Shown: positions 1 to 7,856 of the stretch, in pieces
Layout: the number at the start of each line of letters is the position of its first letter
How positions within the stretch are numbered: the first letter of the stretch is position 1
NCBI GenBank assembly: GCA_020024465.1
Contig: JAHHTT010000002.1
Coordinates: 1-64,000, forward strand
Source of the DNA: Odoribacter sp.
GTDB lineage: Bacteria > Bacteroidota > Bacteroidia > Bacteroidales > Marinifilaceae
Length of the DNA stretch: 64,000 nt
Direction: 5' to 3'
The notes under the pieces: generated by a model
What the model saw: only the letters and a program-made list of their open reading frames with translations
Database searches by the model: none
What the model was told of the DNA's origin: nothing
Program-made: the position numbers and the translations under genes

Positions 1-307
1 TATCTACTTCTTTTTGAGTCAGCGCTTCCTGAAATACACGAACCAGATCTTCAGTCTTAGTTGCAATAGTACTGCCTAACCCTACATAAAATGGTACAAC
101 CGTACCGTCATCATAATACATGGTAGTAGTAGTATCCACATTATTTACATTACGCAATGTAGTAACCAATTCATCTTTAAATGAACAATAATAACTGGCA
201 TTTTTACCCTTAACGATTGTCCCGGGTACATAAAGGGTCTGGGCAAAAAGATCGGTTATGCCCAATAGAAATACAAATATCAACATTCTTGTTTTCATGG
301 CTTTCAT
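1..307 (-). CDS. Secreted hypothetical protein, N-terminal part
   Basis: This is the first ~100 codons of a minus-strand gene whose 3' end lies outside the window. An ATG at 307 gives MKAMKTRM, and an in-frame ATG at 298 gives MKTRML; the second leaves a tidier signal peptide. A hydrophobic stretch ending in LFAQ predicts signal peptidase I cleavage and export. The mature start is polar, with a run of four threonines near residue 50. I do not recognise the family and assign no function. The signal peptide and uninterrupted frame are direct observations; secretion is inference. Confidence 0.6.
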   Translation of the reverse strand, partial: MKAMKTRMLIFVFLLGITDLFAQTLYVPGTIVKGKNASYYCSFKDELVTTLRNVNNVDTTTTMYYDDGTVVPFYVGLGSTIATKTEDLVRVFQEALTQKEVD

Positions 308-615
308 TTTTTTATTAACAATCCTTTGCCAGATTTTTGCTCGTTTCCATATTCCTGGCAGATGGGGATTCTTTGAAATTTTTATTAACCACCGCTTCCA
401 AGATAGCGAAAAATTTCCAAAGTTTCCAAACTTTTCCCGATATTTCCACGGGCATCGGATGATGGCACCAAAAAGACGACGACAGGCTATAACCAGACAA
501 CAATAAATTGTCAGAAGGACAGAAAAGTCCCTATTTTCCTCCTTTTTACACCTCTTCTCCCCATACTTAATCTTTACACAAATACTTGACAAACTCATGG
601 CAAAGATATTCTCCG
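308..615. other. Intergenic region, no gene seen
   Basis: This stretch separates the minus-strand secreted protein from the repeat array upstream of cysQ. An open frame on the plus strand at 258-506 overlaps the secreted protein's start and has no family resemblance. A small hairpin (GGAC-AGAAAA-GTCC) near 516-529 is too weak to call. I see no convincing promoter for the minus-strand gene. Confidence 0.4.
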
Positions 616-697
616 GATATCTTTATGATATCTTTGAGATATCTTTGAGATAACTTTGAGATAACTTTGAGATATATTTGATCGAGAGAAAAGAGGG
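616..697 (+). repeat. 11-bp tandem array of -7-box-like units plus purine tail (copy 1)
   Basis: Six contiguous 11-nt units start at 616, 627, 638, 649, 660 and 671, with consensus GATATCTTTGA. Units 2-6 each contain TAnnTTTG, the Bacteroidetes -7 promoter box (TATCTTTG twice, TAACTTTG twice, TATATTTG once); unit 1 has TATCTTTA. After two bases comes the purine tail GAGAGAAAAGAGGG (684-697). A unit in the opposite orientation (CAAAGATAT) lies at 601-609. The same architecture recurs at 43838-43934. The array ends about 100 bp before cysQ. Confidence 0.8.
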
Positions 698-750
698 GCG
701 GAAAACAGAGAAGCACATACCGGAAAAGCACAAAGAATGAAAAAAATTGA

Positions 751-758
751 TACCTTTG
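751..758 (+). promoter_or_regulatory. Candidate -7 box of the cysQ operon
   Basis: TACCTTTG matches TAnnTTTG and lies 22 bp before the ATG of cysQ, giving a leader of only about 15 nt. No good TTTG is found 19-21 bp upstream, so the promoter may be weak, activated, or helped by the upstream array. Confidence 0.5.
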
Positions 759-780
759 CAGTCCATTAATTTTTTTGCAA

Positions 781-1599
781 ATGAACAATCAATTATTGTT
801 GGAAACAGCCATCAAAGCATCTTTGGATGCAGGTAAGGTTATTTCAGATATCTATCACGACCCTGCTTCTGATTTCGAAGTGGAAAAGAAAGCTGACAAT
901 TCACCGCTGACAATTGCCGACAGGAAATCAAATGATATGATTATCAGCTATCTGGAACAAACTCCCTACCCCATCATCAGCGAAGAATGCAAAAATATGG
1001 ACTATGCCATCCGCAAAGAATGGGAGACGGTGTGGGTGGTTGACCCATTGGACGGGACAAAAGAATTCATCAAGCGCAACGGAGAATTTACAGTAAATAT
1101 AGCCCTTGTTCGCGGGGGACATCCGGTCTTGGGAGTCATCTATATTCCGGAAAAAAGAGTGTTATATTACGGCACATTAGAGGGTGGAGCCTATCGGGTG
1201 GACGATATTGACACAAAAAATGGCGCAGATTTTGCTGTAATTGAGAATCGTTCTGTAAAATTACCATTGGAGAGAAAAGATGGAAAATACATTGCCGTGG
1301 CTTCCAGGTCACACATGAGTGCTGAAACAGAATCATATATCAACACGCTGAAGGAACAGCATGGCGAAGTAAGTCTCACATCCATCGGCAGTTCGATAAA
1401 GATTTGTCTGGTTGCGGAAGGCTCTGCCGACATTTATCCGCGTTTCGCACCTACGATGGAATGGGACACGGCTGCCGGTCACGCCATTGTCAGAGCTGCC
1501 GGCAAGGAAGTTTATCAAGTCGATGAAACAACCCCTTTGAGATATAACAAAGAGGATTTGTTGAATCCGTGGTTCATCGTAAAGACAAAGGCAGACTAA
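781..1599 (+). CDS. cysQ: 3'(2'),5'-bisphosphate nucleotidase CysQ
   Basis: A magnesium-dependent phosphatase of the inositol-monophosphatase superfamily. It converts 3'-phosphoadenosine 5'-phosphate (PAP), the by-product of PAPS-dependent sulfotransfer, to AMP. The metal-binding signature DPLDGT sits at residues 88-93, the upstream acidic SEE at about 67-69, and the C-terminal EWDTAAGHA motif is present. The ATG at 781 is preferred over an in-frame TTG two codons upstream. It is the first gene of an operon ending in a sulfotransferase (next gene 39 bp downstream), so removal of inhibitory PAP is the natural role. At 272 aa it has the normal family length. Confidence 0.93.
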   Translation: MNNQLLLETAIKASLDAGKVISDIYHDPASDFEVEKKADNSPLTIADRKSNDMIISYLEQTPYPIISEECKNMDYAIRKEWETVWVVDPLDGTKEFIKRNGEFTVNIALVRGGHPVLGVIYIPEKRVLYYGTLEGGAYRVDDIDTKNGADFAVIENRSVKLPLERKDGKYIAVASRSHMSAETESYINTLKEQHGEVSLTSIGSSIKICLVAEGSADIYPRFAPTMEWDTAAGHAIVRAAGKEVYQVDETTPLRYNKEDLLNPWFIVKTKAD

Positions 1600-1638
1600 C
1601 GCAAAAAAGGAACAACGATTAAAAGATTTACAAAGAAT

Positions 1639-2232
1639 ATGGCGGAAAATATTTATCCGATTTTCGACAGGATGTTGCAAAGAGAAGACCGGGAGTCTTT
1701 ACTGAAGCAGCGTGGAACAATGATATGGTTTACGGGTCTGTCCGGCTCCGGGAAAAGCACTTTGGCTATCGCCTTGGAAAGAGAGCTTTACAAGAGAGGT
1801 ATTCTTTGCCGCATTTTAGACGGAGACAATATCAGAAGCGGCATCAATAACAACCTGGGGTTCTCGGAAGCTGACCGTACGGAAAATATCCGGCGCATTG
1901 CCGAGATATCCAAATTGTTTGTGGATTGCGGGATTGTGACCATTGCGGCATTCATCAGTCCGACAAATGCCATCCGCGCCATGGCTGCCGGCATCATCGG
2001 AGCAGAAGATTTTCTGGAAGTGTATGTAAGCACCCCTATCGAAGAGTGCGAAAAACGGGATGTAAAGGGTCTGTATGCCAAAGCCCGCCGGGGAGAAATC
2101 AAAGAATTTACAGGAATCTCCTCCCCTTTTGAAGTGCCGGAAGGTGCTTTTATTTCAATCGATACTTCCAAACAGCCGCTGGAAGCATCTGTCAAGACCC
2201 TGCTGGAGGCAATCCTCCCGCATATCCAATAA
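1639..2232 (+). CDS. cysC: Adenylyl-sulfate kinase CysC
   Basis: Phosphorylates adenosine 5'-phosphosulfate (APS) with ATP to give PAPS, the sulfo donor. The Walker A loop GLSGSGKS is at residues 33-40, followed by the family motifs LDGDNIR and the FISP segment. At 197 aa it is a stand-alone kinase of usual length and not the CysNC fusion found in some bacteria. It lies between cysQ and cysD (36 bp gap), so APS formation and its phosphorylation are encoded together. No CysH-type reductase is nearby, which suggests the PAPS feeds sulfonation, not cysteine synthesis. Confidence 0.95.
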   Translation: MAENIYPIFDRMLQREDRESLLKQRGTMIWFTGLSGSGKSTLAIALERELYKRGILCRILDGDNIRSGINNNLGFSEADRTENIRRIAEISKLFVDCGIVTIAAFISPTNAIRAMAAGIIGAEDFLEVYVSTPIEECEKRDVKGLYAKARRGEIKEFTGISSPFEVPEGAFISIDTSKQPLEASVKTLLEAILPHIQ

Positions 2233-2268
2233 GAAACAAATAATCCGGCAACTAAAAAATTATATATC

Positions 2269-3177
2269 ATGTCAGAATACAAATTAAGCCATTTAAAAGA
2301 ACTGGAAGCCGAATCTATCCACATCATCCGCGAGGTGGTGGCTGAATTCGAAAATCCGGTGATGCTGTATTCCATCGGCAAGGATTCATCCGTCATGGTA
2401 CGGCTGGCCGAAAAAGCCTTTGCACCGGGGAAAGTGCCTTTCCCGCTGATGCACATCGATTCGAAGTGGAAATTCAAGGAAATGATTGAATTCCGAGACC
2501 GTTACGCACGGGAAAACAATTGGGATTTGATTGTCGAATCGAATATGAAAGCCTTCAATGAAGGCGTCGGGCCGTTTACACACGGAAGCAAGGTGCATAC
2601 CGACCTGATGAAAACCCAGGCTCTGTTGCAGGCTTTGGACAAGTATAAATTTGACGCAGCCTTCGGAGGAGCACGCCGCGACGAGGAAAAATCGCGTGCT
2701 AAGGAGAGAATCTATTCATTCCGCGATAAATTCCACCAGTGGGATCCCAAAAACCAGCGTCCGGAATTGTGGAATCTTTACAATGCCCGTATCCATAAAG
2801 GAGAGTCCATCCGTGTTTTCCCGTTGTCCAATTGGACTGAATTGGATATCTGGCAATATATCCGTATGGAAAATATTCCCATTGTCCCGCTTTACTTTGC
2901 CAAGGAACGCCCGATTGTGGAAATCGACGGCAATCTGATTATGCCGGACGATGAGCGTTTGCCGGAACAGTATCGCAATAAAATCCAGATGCGCAAAGTG
3001 CGTTTCCGTACCCTCGGCTGCTGGCCGCTGACCGGCGCGGTAGAATCTGAAGCCGATACCATCGAGAAGATTGTCGAGGAGATGATGACTACCACCAAGT
3101 CGGAACGTACCACTCGCGTCATCGACTTTGACCAGGATGCCAGTATGGAACAGAAGAAGAGAGAGGGGTATTTTTAA
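2269..3177 (+). CDS. cysD: Sulfate adenylyltransferase subunit 2 CysD
   Basis: Catalytic subunit of ATP sulfurylase, which adenylates sulfate to APS together with the GTPase CysN. It belongs to the PAPS reductase/PP-loop family; the loop SIGKDS is at residues 35-40. The [12 protein letters not shown] segment and the C-terminal [13 protein letters not shown] block are typical of CysD. The 302-aa length is standard. The start ATG follows cysC by 36 bp and the stop precedes the cysN ATG by 34 bp, consistent with one transcript. Confidence 0.96.
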   Translation: MSEYKLSHLKELEAESIHIIREVVAEFENPVMLYSIGKDSSVMVRLAEKAFAPGKVPFPLMHIDSKWKFKEMIEFRDRYARENNWDLIVESNMKAFNEGVGPFTHGSKVHTDLMKTQALLQALDKYKFDAAFGGARRDEEKSRAKERIYSFRDKFHQWDPKNQRPELWNLYNARIHKGESIRVFPLSNWTELDIWQYIRMENIPIVPLYFAKERPIVEIDGNLIMPDDERLPEQYRNKIQMRKVRFRTLGCWPLTGAVESEADTIEKIVEEMMTTTKSERTTRVIDFDQDASMEQKKREGYF

Positions 3178-3211
3178 GGATAAGGAACGATTAACGAATT
3201 ACGAGAAACAA

Positions 3212-4639
3212 ATGGAAAAATTAAATATAAAAGAGTTTTTGGATCAAGACGAGCGGAAAGACCTGTTGCGATTGCTGACGGCAGGCTCTGTAGACGACGG
3301 CAAGTCCACGCTAATCGGCCGTCTGCTGTTTGACAGTAAAAAACTTTATGAAGACCAGCTGGATGCCCTCGAAAGAGATACCAGACGCTACGGCAATGCC
3401 GGTGACAATATCGACTATGCGCTTTTGCTGGACGGTCTGAAAGCCGAACGCGAACAGGGTATCACGATTGATGTGGCATACCGCTATTTTTCAACCAACA
3501 AACGTAAGTTTATCATTGCCGACACCCCGGGACACGAACAGTATACGCGCAATATGATTACCGGAGGCTCGACAGCCAATCTGGCCATCATCCTGGTGGA
3601 TGCACGCACCGGCGTGATAACACAGACCCGACGCCACACTTATTTAGTGTCACTGCTGGGTATCAAACACGTAGTGCTTGCCGTAAATAAAATGGACCTG
3701 GTGGAATACAGTCAGGATGTTTTCGACAAAATCGCCGGTGAATACCGTGCTTTTGCCGGACCGCTCAATATACCTGACATCACCTGCATTCCTCTCTCGG
3801 CACTGAAAGGCGACAATGTGGTCGAAGGCTCGGAGAATATGGCATGGTATAGCGGCAAACCGTTGTTGGAGCATATCGAAACCGTACACATCGGCAGTGA
3901 CAAGAATTTTGAAGATTTCCGCTATCCGGTGCAGTATGTATTACGTCCGAATCTGGACTTCCGCGGATTCTGCAGTACGGTGGCTTCCGGAATTGTCCGC
4001 AAAGGAGATGAAGTGGTTGCACTACCTTCCATGAAGCGGTCGCGCGTAAAATCCATCGTGACTTATGACGGAGAACAGGAGATGGCATTTCCTCCCCAGG
4101 CCGTAACGCTGACTCTGGAAGACGAAATTGACATTTCAAGAGGTGAAATGCTGGTACACCCCGACAATCTTCCGACTGTGGCCCGCAACTTCGAAGCCAT
4201 GCTGGTGTGGATGGATGAGAAACAGATGGATCCGGACGAACAGTTCTTCATCAAACAGACTACCAATCTCGCCCGTGTGAAAATTGACAGAATCCGCTAT
4301 AAGGTGAATGTCAATACCATGGAACAGTCTCCAAGCAAGGCATTGGAGCTCAATGAAATTGCCAGAGTCGTTTTAAGTACTGGGAAACCGCTCTTTTTCG
4401 ATGCCTACAAAAAGAACAAAAGTACAGGCGCCTTTATCCTGATTGACCCGATTACCAATAACACCTGCGCCGTAGGTATGATTATCGACAAGGTGGAGAT
4501 GAAAGATATCCAGGAGATGGAAATTCCTGAAATACATCTTGCCAAACTGGGCATCGGCCAAGAACATTACGAAGCCATAGAAAAAGTGGTCAGGGAACTG
4601 GACAAACAAGGAGTTGCCGTAAAATTGATAAAAGAGTAA
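3212..4639 (+). CDS. cysN: Sulfate adenylyltransferase subunit 1 CysN
   Basis: Translation-factor-like GTPase whose hydrolysis of GTP drives the unfavourable adenylation of sulfate by CysD. The G1 loop GSVDDGKS lies at residues 25-32, with G3 DTPGHEQY and G4 NKMD downstream, followed by two beta-barrel domains like those of EF-Tu. The ATG at 3212 is chosen because the protein then begins just before the G domain, as in relatives; the frame stays open upstream to 3128 but would overlap cysD. At 475 aa there is no fused APS kinase, in agreement with the separate cysC. Confidence 0.95.
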   Translation: MEKLNIKEFLDQDERKDLLRLLTAGSVDDGKSTLIGRLLFDSKKLYEDQLDALERDTRRYGNAGDNIDYALLLDGLKAEREQGITIDVAYRYFSTNKRKFIIADTPGHEQYTRNMITGGSTANLAIILVDARTGVITQTRRHTYLVSLLGIKHVVLAVNKMDLVEYSQDVFDKIAGEYRAFAGPLNIPDITCIPLSALKGDNVVEGSENMAWYSGKPLLEHIETVHIGSDKNFEDFRYPVQYVLRPNLDFRGFCSTVASGIVRKGDEVVALPSMKRSRVKSIVTYDGEQEMAFPPQAVTLTLEDEIDISRGEMLVHPDNLPTVARNFEAMLVWMDEKQMDPDEQFFIKQTTNLARVKIDRIRYKVNVNTMEQSPSKALELNEIARVVLSTGKPLFFDAYKKNKSTGAFILIDPITNNTCAVGMIIDKVEMKDIQEMEIPEIHLAKLGIGQEHYEAIEKVVRELDKQGVAVKLIKE

Positions 4640-4666
4640 GCAAACAGCCAGTAAATACGATAAATC

Positions 4667-5782
4667 ATGGGATTACTTGAATTTCAGAAATTACCGGTCA
4701 ACACACTTGTCGGAGCGGATTGGAACACATTTAAGGAAATTACCAAAGGACAGAACATCGAGAAAGGCTATAAGACCAAATATTGCCTGACGAAAAGCGT
4801 ATGCCGGCTGCTGAGTCCATTGCACACCATTCAAGACCGCCGCTACAATAAACGGCTGAAAGAGATGGCCATGAATATGGAACCGGTATTCATATTGGGG
4901 CATTGGCGCAGCGGTACGACTTTCGTACACAATGTACTTGCCCACGACAAACATTTCGGATATACAACGACGTATCAGACCGTGTTCCCACACATTATGA
5001 TGTGGGGACAGCCTTTTTTCAAAAAGACAATGGCCTGGCTGATGCCGGACAAACGGCCGACTGACAATATGGAGTTGAATGTCGATTTACCGCAAGAGGA
5101 GGAGTTCGCGCTTTCCAATATGATGCCTTACTCCTACTATAATTTCTGGTATCTGCCGCAGAATATGATGGACTATTGCGACCGGTATCTGACAATGGAA
5201 AAAGCGACGGAAGAGGAACGGCGCATTTTTAAGGAGACATTCATCAAAATGATGAAAATCTCATTGTGGAATACAAAGGGCACACAATTCCTTTCCAAAA
5301 ATCCACCCCATACCGGAAGAATCCGGGAAATTCTGGAAATGTTCCCCAATGCCAAGTTCATCTATCTGATGAGGAATCCGTATACCGTGTTTGAATCGAC
5401 CCGCAGTTTCTTCAACAATACCATCATTCCCCTACAACTGCAAAGAATCTCTCCCGAGCAGATGGAATCAAATATTCTGGAGATATACAGCCGTCTGTAT
5501 CACCGGTACGAACAGGAAAAATCGTTGATTCCGGCAGGCAACCTCATAGAAATCAAATTCGAGGATTTCGAGACCAATGCCATGGAAATGACCGAGAAGA
5601 TTTACAAGACCCTGAATATTCCCGGGTTTGAAGAAGCGAAAGCAGACATTGCAGCTTATCTCGACAAGAAAAAAGGGTATAAGAAAAATGCCTATAAATA
5701 CGAGCCCCGGACAGTGGAACTCGTTGAAAAGCACTGGGATTTTGCCCTCAAACAGTGGGGTTACTCTATCGACAAACATTAG
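4667..5782 (+). CDS. PAPS-dependent sulfotransferase
   Basis: Transfers the sulfo group of PAPS to an acceptor. The 5'-phosphosulfate-binding loop HWRSGTT is at residues 79-85. A 3'-phosphate-binding segment (FIYLMRNPYTVFES) starts near residue 229, and a conserved KFEDF-type motif follows near 300. No signal peptide or membrane segment is evident, so it is probably cytoplasmic. It is the last gene of the cysQCDN operon (27 bp after cysN) and is followed by a strong terminator. The order matches the B. thetaiotaomicron BT_0412-BT_0416 region, where, as I recall, BT_0416 was linked to cholesterol/steroid sulfonation. The acceptor here is inference; a lipid or glycan remains possible. Confidence 0.85.
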   Translation: MGLLEFQKLPVNTLVGADWNTFKEITKGQNIEKGYKTKYCLTKSVCRLLSPLHTIQDRRYNKRLKEMAMNMEPVFILGHWRSGTTFVHNVLAHDKHFGYTTTYQTVFPHIMMWGQPFFKKTMAWLMPDKRPTDNMELNVDLPQEEEFALSNMMPYSYYNFWYLPQNMMDYCDRYLTMEKATEEERRIFKETFIKMMKISLWNTKGTQFLSKNPPHTGRIREILEMFPNAKFIYLMRNPYTVFESTRSFFNNTIIPLQLQRISPEQMESNILEIYSRLYHRYEQEKSLIPAGNLIEIKFEDFETNAMEMTEKIYKTLNIPGFEEAKADIAAYLDKKKGYKKNAYKYEPRTVELVEKHWDFALKQWGYSIDKH

Positions 5783-5807
5783 AAAAGGGGCCTGGCCCCT
5801 TTTTTTA
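5783..5807. terminator. Terminator between sulfotransferase and thioesterase
   Basis: An 8-bp A/G-to-C/T stem (AAAAGGGG/CCCCTTTT) with loop CCTGG is followed by a T run. It follows the sulfotransferase stop directly and overlaps the stop codon of the convergent thioesterase gene, so it can serve both. Confidence 0.85.
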
Positions 5808-6209
5808 TACAATTACGTTTGTCACTCTGTTGACCGTCACTAATGTGCCGTATTCATCATGGATTTCCACTTCAACGACATGAGTCCGTTTCCCCCGGTG
5901 CATAAATTTGCCGTGAGCAATGACATAGGCCCCTTTCGCCTGTTTCATATGATTGCCGTTGACTTCTATTCCAAAGACACGGAAACGCTGTTCTTCCGGC
6001 ACAGACATGGAACTCAAGGCCCCTCCTACTGTCTCTGCCAATGCCATGTTCGCACCGCCGTGTAATGCACCGTCAGGACGACACGTACGGTGGTCTATCG
6101 GCATTTTTACGTCCAGCCAGCCCTCACCGGCTGCAATGAACTCCATCCCTAAATTGTCGACCAGTGTATTGCGACAAAACTCTGTCAGCTGCTGTAAATA
6201 TTCTTTCAT
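5805..6209 (-). CDS. PaaI-family hotdog thioesterase
   Basis: A 134-aa single hotdog-fold protein, probably a cytoplasmic acyl-CoA thioesterase. The segment HRTCRPDGALHGGANMALAE matches the catalytic helix region of the PaaI/YbgC-like 4HBT family (HGG followed by an acidic residue). YciA/EntH-type relatives hydrolyse aromatic or medium-chain acyl-CoAs; the substrate cannot be read from sequence. The gene is divergent from bcp, with a TATCTTTG -7 box on the minus strand at 6241-6248, and converges on the sulfotransferase operon. Confidence 0.82.
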   Translation of the reverse strand: MKEYLQQLTEFCRNTLVDNLGMEFIAAGEGWLDVKMPIDHRTCRPDGALHGGANMALAETVGGALSSMSVPEEQRFRVFGIEVNGNHMKQAKGAYVIAHGKFMHRGKRTHVVEVEIHDEYGTLVTVNRVTNVIV

Positions 6210-6240
6210 CTCCCCGTGATTATTTCTAAAATTATTTCTC

Positions 6241-6248
6241 CAAAGATA
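6241..6248 (-). promoter_or_regulatory. -7 box of the thioesterase gene
   Basis: CAAAGATA on the plus strand reads TATCTTTG on the minus strand, a match to TAnnTTTG 32 bp before the thioesterase start. A -33 box is not obvious. Confidence 0.45.
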
Positions 6249-6271
6249 GAACTTTATTTATAAAATATACC

Positions 6272-6279
6272 TATATTTG
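6272..6279 (+). promoter_or_regulatory. -7 box of bcp
   Basis: TATATTTG matches TAnnTTTG 30 bp before the bcp ATG. The expected -33 region is AT-rich without a clear TTTG. Confidence 0.45.
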
Positions 6280-6308
6280 TCTAAATCGAATAATATATAA
6301 AAAACACT

Positions 6309-6773
6309 ATGACACCATTAAAGGAAGGCGATAAAGCACCTTTTTTCAAAGGTCTGAATCAGAATGGCCAAGAAATAAGCCTGGATGATTTTAAAGGAAG
6401 AAACCTCATCCTTTATTTTTATCCCAAAGACAACACGTCGGGATGTACGGCCGAAGCATGCAATCTGAATGAAAATTATGATACATTGACAGAAAAAGGC
6501 TATGAAGTTGTCGGAGTCAGTCCCGACAGTTCCGCTTCCCACCAGAAGTTCATTGCCAAATACAATCTGGCATTCAATCTGATTGCCGACACAGAAAAGA
6601 CAATACTGGAAGCATACGGGGTGTGGGCGGAAAAATCCATGTACGGACGTAAATATATGGGTGTATTGCGTACGACATTTGTCATCAACGGCGAAGGTAC
6701 AATTACGAGAGTAATCACCAAGGTGAATACCAAAGCTGCTGCAGAACAGCTCCTGTCTGCAATGTCAGAATAA
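6309..6773 (+). CDS. bcp: Thioredoxin-dependent thiol peroxidase (Bcp/PrxQ)
   Basis: Reduces hydrogen and organic hydroperoxides using thioredoxin, in the cytoplasm. The peroxidatic cysteine is C46 in the motif TSGCTAEAC, with the resolving C51 five residues on, as in atypical two-cysteine PrxQ enzymes. The YPKD segment before it and a PxxxT/SxxC active site are intact. The 154-aa length is usual. recA starts 27 bp downstream on the same strand, so the two may be co-transcribed, pairing oxidant defence with DNA repair. Confidence 0.94.
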   Translation: MTPLKEGDKAPFFKGLNQNGQEISLDDFKGRNLILYFYPKDNTSGCTAEACNLNENYDTLTEKGYEVVGVSPDSSASHQKFIAKYNLAFNLIADTEKTILEAYGVWAEKSMYGRKYMGVLRTTFVINGEGTITRVITKVNTKAAAEQLLSAMSE

Positions 6774-6800
6774 CGGAAAAAATCAAACTCAATCAAATAT

Positions 6801-7850
6801 ATGGCAGACAAAGAAAAAAATCCGGAGAAACTGAAAGCACTCCAACTGACCCTGGACAAGATTGAAAAAAATTTTGGCAAGGGAAGTATTATGAAACTGG
6901 GCGACAACCAGGTAGAGAAAATTCCTGTAATCTCATCCGGCTCAATTGCGTTGGACAAAGCATTAGGCGTTGGCGGTTATCCCAAAGGCCGCGTTATAGA
7001 AATTTACGGACCGGAATCATCCGGCAAGACTACCCTGGCGATCCATGCCATCGCAGAAGCCCAGAAACAAGGCGGCATCGCAGCCATCATTGATGCAGAG
7101 CATGCTTTTGACCGCACCTATGCAGCCAAATTAGGCGTAGACATTGAAAACCTGTTCATCTCGCAACCGGACAATGGCGAACAGGCATTGGAAATTGCCG
7201 ACCAACTGATTCGTTCGGCAGCAATTGACATTATAGTCATCGACTCTGTTGCGGCACTGACCCCCAAGGCAGAAATCGAAGGCAATATGGGAGACAGCGT
7301 GATGGGTCTTCAGGCCCGTCTGATGTCACAGGCATTGCGCAAACTTACCAGCACCATCAGCAAAACAAACACCTGTTGCATATTCATCAACCAATTACGC
7401 GATAAAATCGGTGTCATGTTCGGTAATCCGGAAACGACAACCGGCGGCAATGCTTTAAAATTCTATGCATCCGTACGTCTGGATATCCGTAAAATCGGTC
7501 CCATCAAGGATGGAGAAGAAATTTTGGGCAACCATACCCGCGTCAAGGTTGTGAAAAACAAGGTGGCACCTCCATTCCGGAAAGCCGAATTCGATATCAT
7601 GTATGGCGAAGGCATTTCAATCTCCGGTGAAATTGTAGATCTCGGCGTTGAATGCAACATCATCAAGAAAAGCGGAAGCTGGTTCTCTTATGGAGAAAAC
7701 AAATTAGGACAAGGACGCGAAACAGTCAAACAGCTGATTATGGACAATCCGGAATTAGCCGAAGAATTGAAACAGAAGATTACCGCAGCACTCAACGGCA
7801 CAACCGAAGGAAACAATACGACTGCAGAACCCACAGAAAGAGAAGATTAA
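6801..7850 (+). CDS. recA: Recombinase RecA
   Basis: ATP-dependent strand-exchange protein of homologous recombination, and normally the co-protease for LexA-type repressors. Walker A GPESSGKT is at residues 70-77; Walker B ([10 protein letters not shown]), the [16 protein letters not shown]1 region and the L2 region around [17 protein letters not shown] are all intact. The 349-aa length includes a short variable, acidic C-terminal tail. It lies between bcp and a secreted peptidase gene that begins 6 bp after its stop. Confidence 0.98.
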   Translation: MADKEKNPEKLKALQLTLDKIEKNFGKGSIMKLGDNQVEKIPVISSGSIALDKALGVGGYPKGRVIEIYGPESSGKTTLAIHAIAEAQKQGGIAAIIDAEHAFDRTYAAKLGVDIENLFISQPDNGEQALEIADQLIRSAAIDIIVIDSVAALTPKAEIEGNMGDSVMGLQARLMSQALRKLTSTISKTNTCCIFINQLRDKIGVMFGNPETTTGGNALKFYASVRLDIRKIGPIKDGEEILGNHTRVKVVKNKVAPPFRKAEFDIMYGEGISISGEIVDLGVECNIIKKSGSWFSYGENKLGQGRETVKQLIMDNPELAEELKQKITAALNGTTEGNNTTAEPTERED

Positions 7851-7856
7851 AGTGTT

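Noticed and set aside
258..506. Plus-strand 82-aa open frame with a hydrophobic start
   Set aside because: It overlaps the start and signal peptide of the minus-strand secreted protein and has no family resemblance; the hydrophobic stretch is the antisense of that region.
616..681. Possible CRISPR array
   Set aside because: The units are 11 bp and contiguous, with no spacers, and no cas genes are present in the window.
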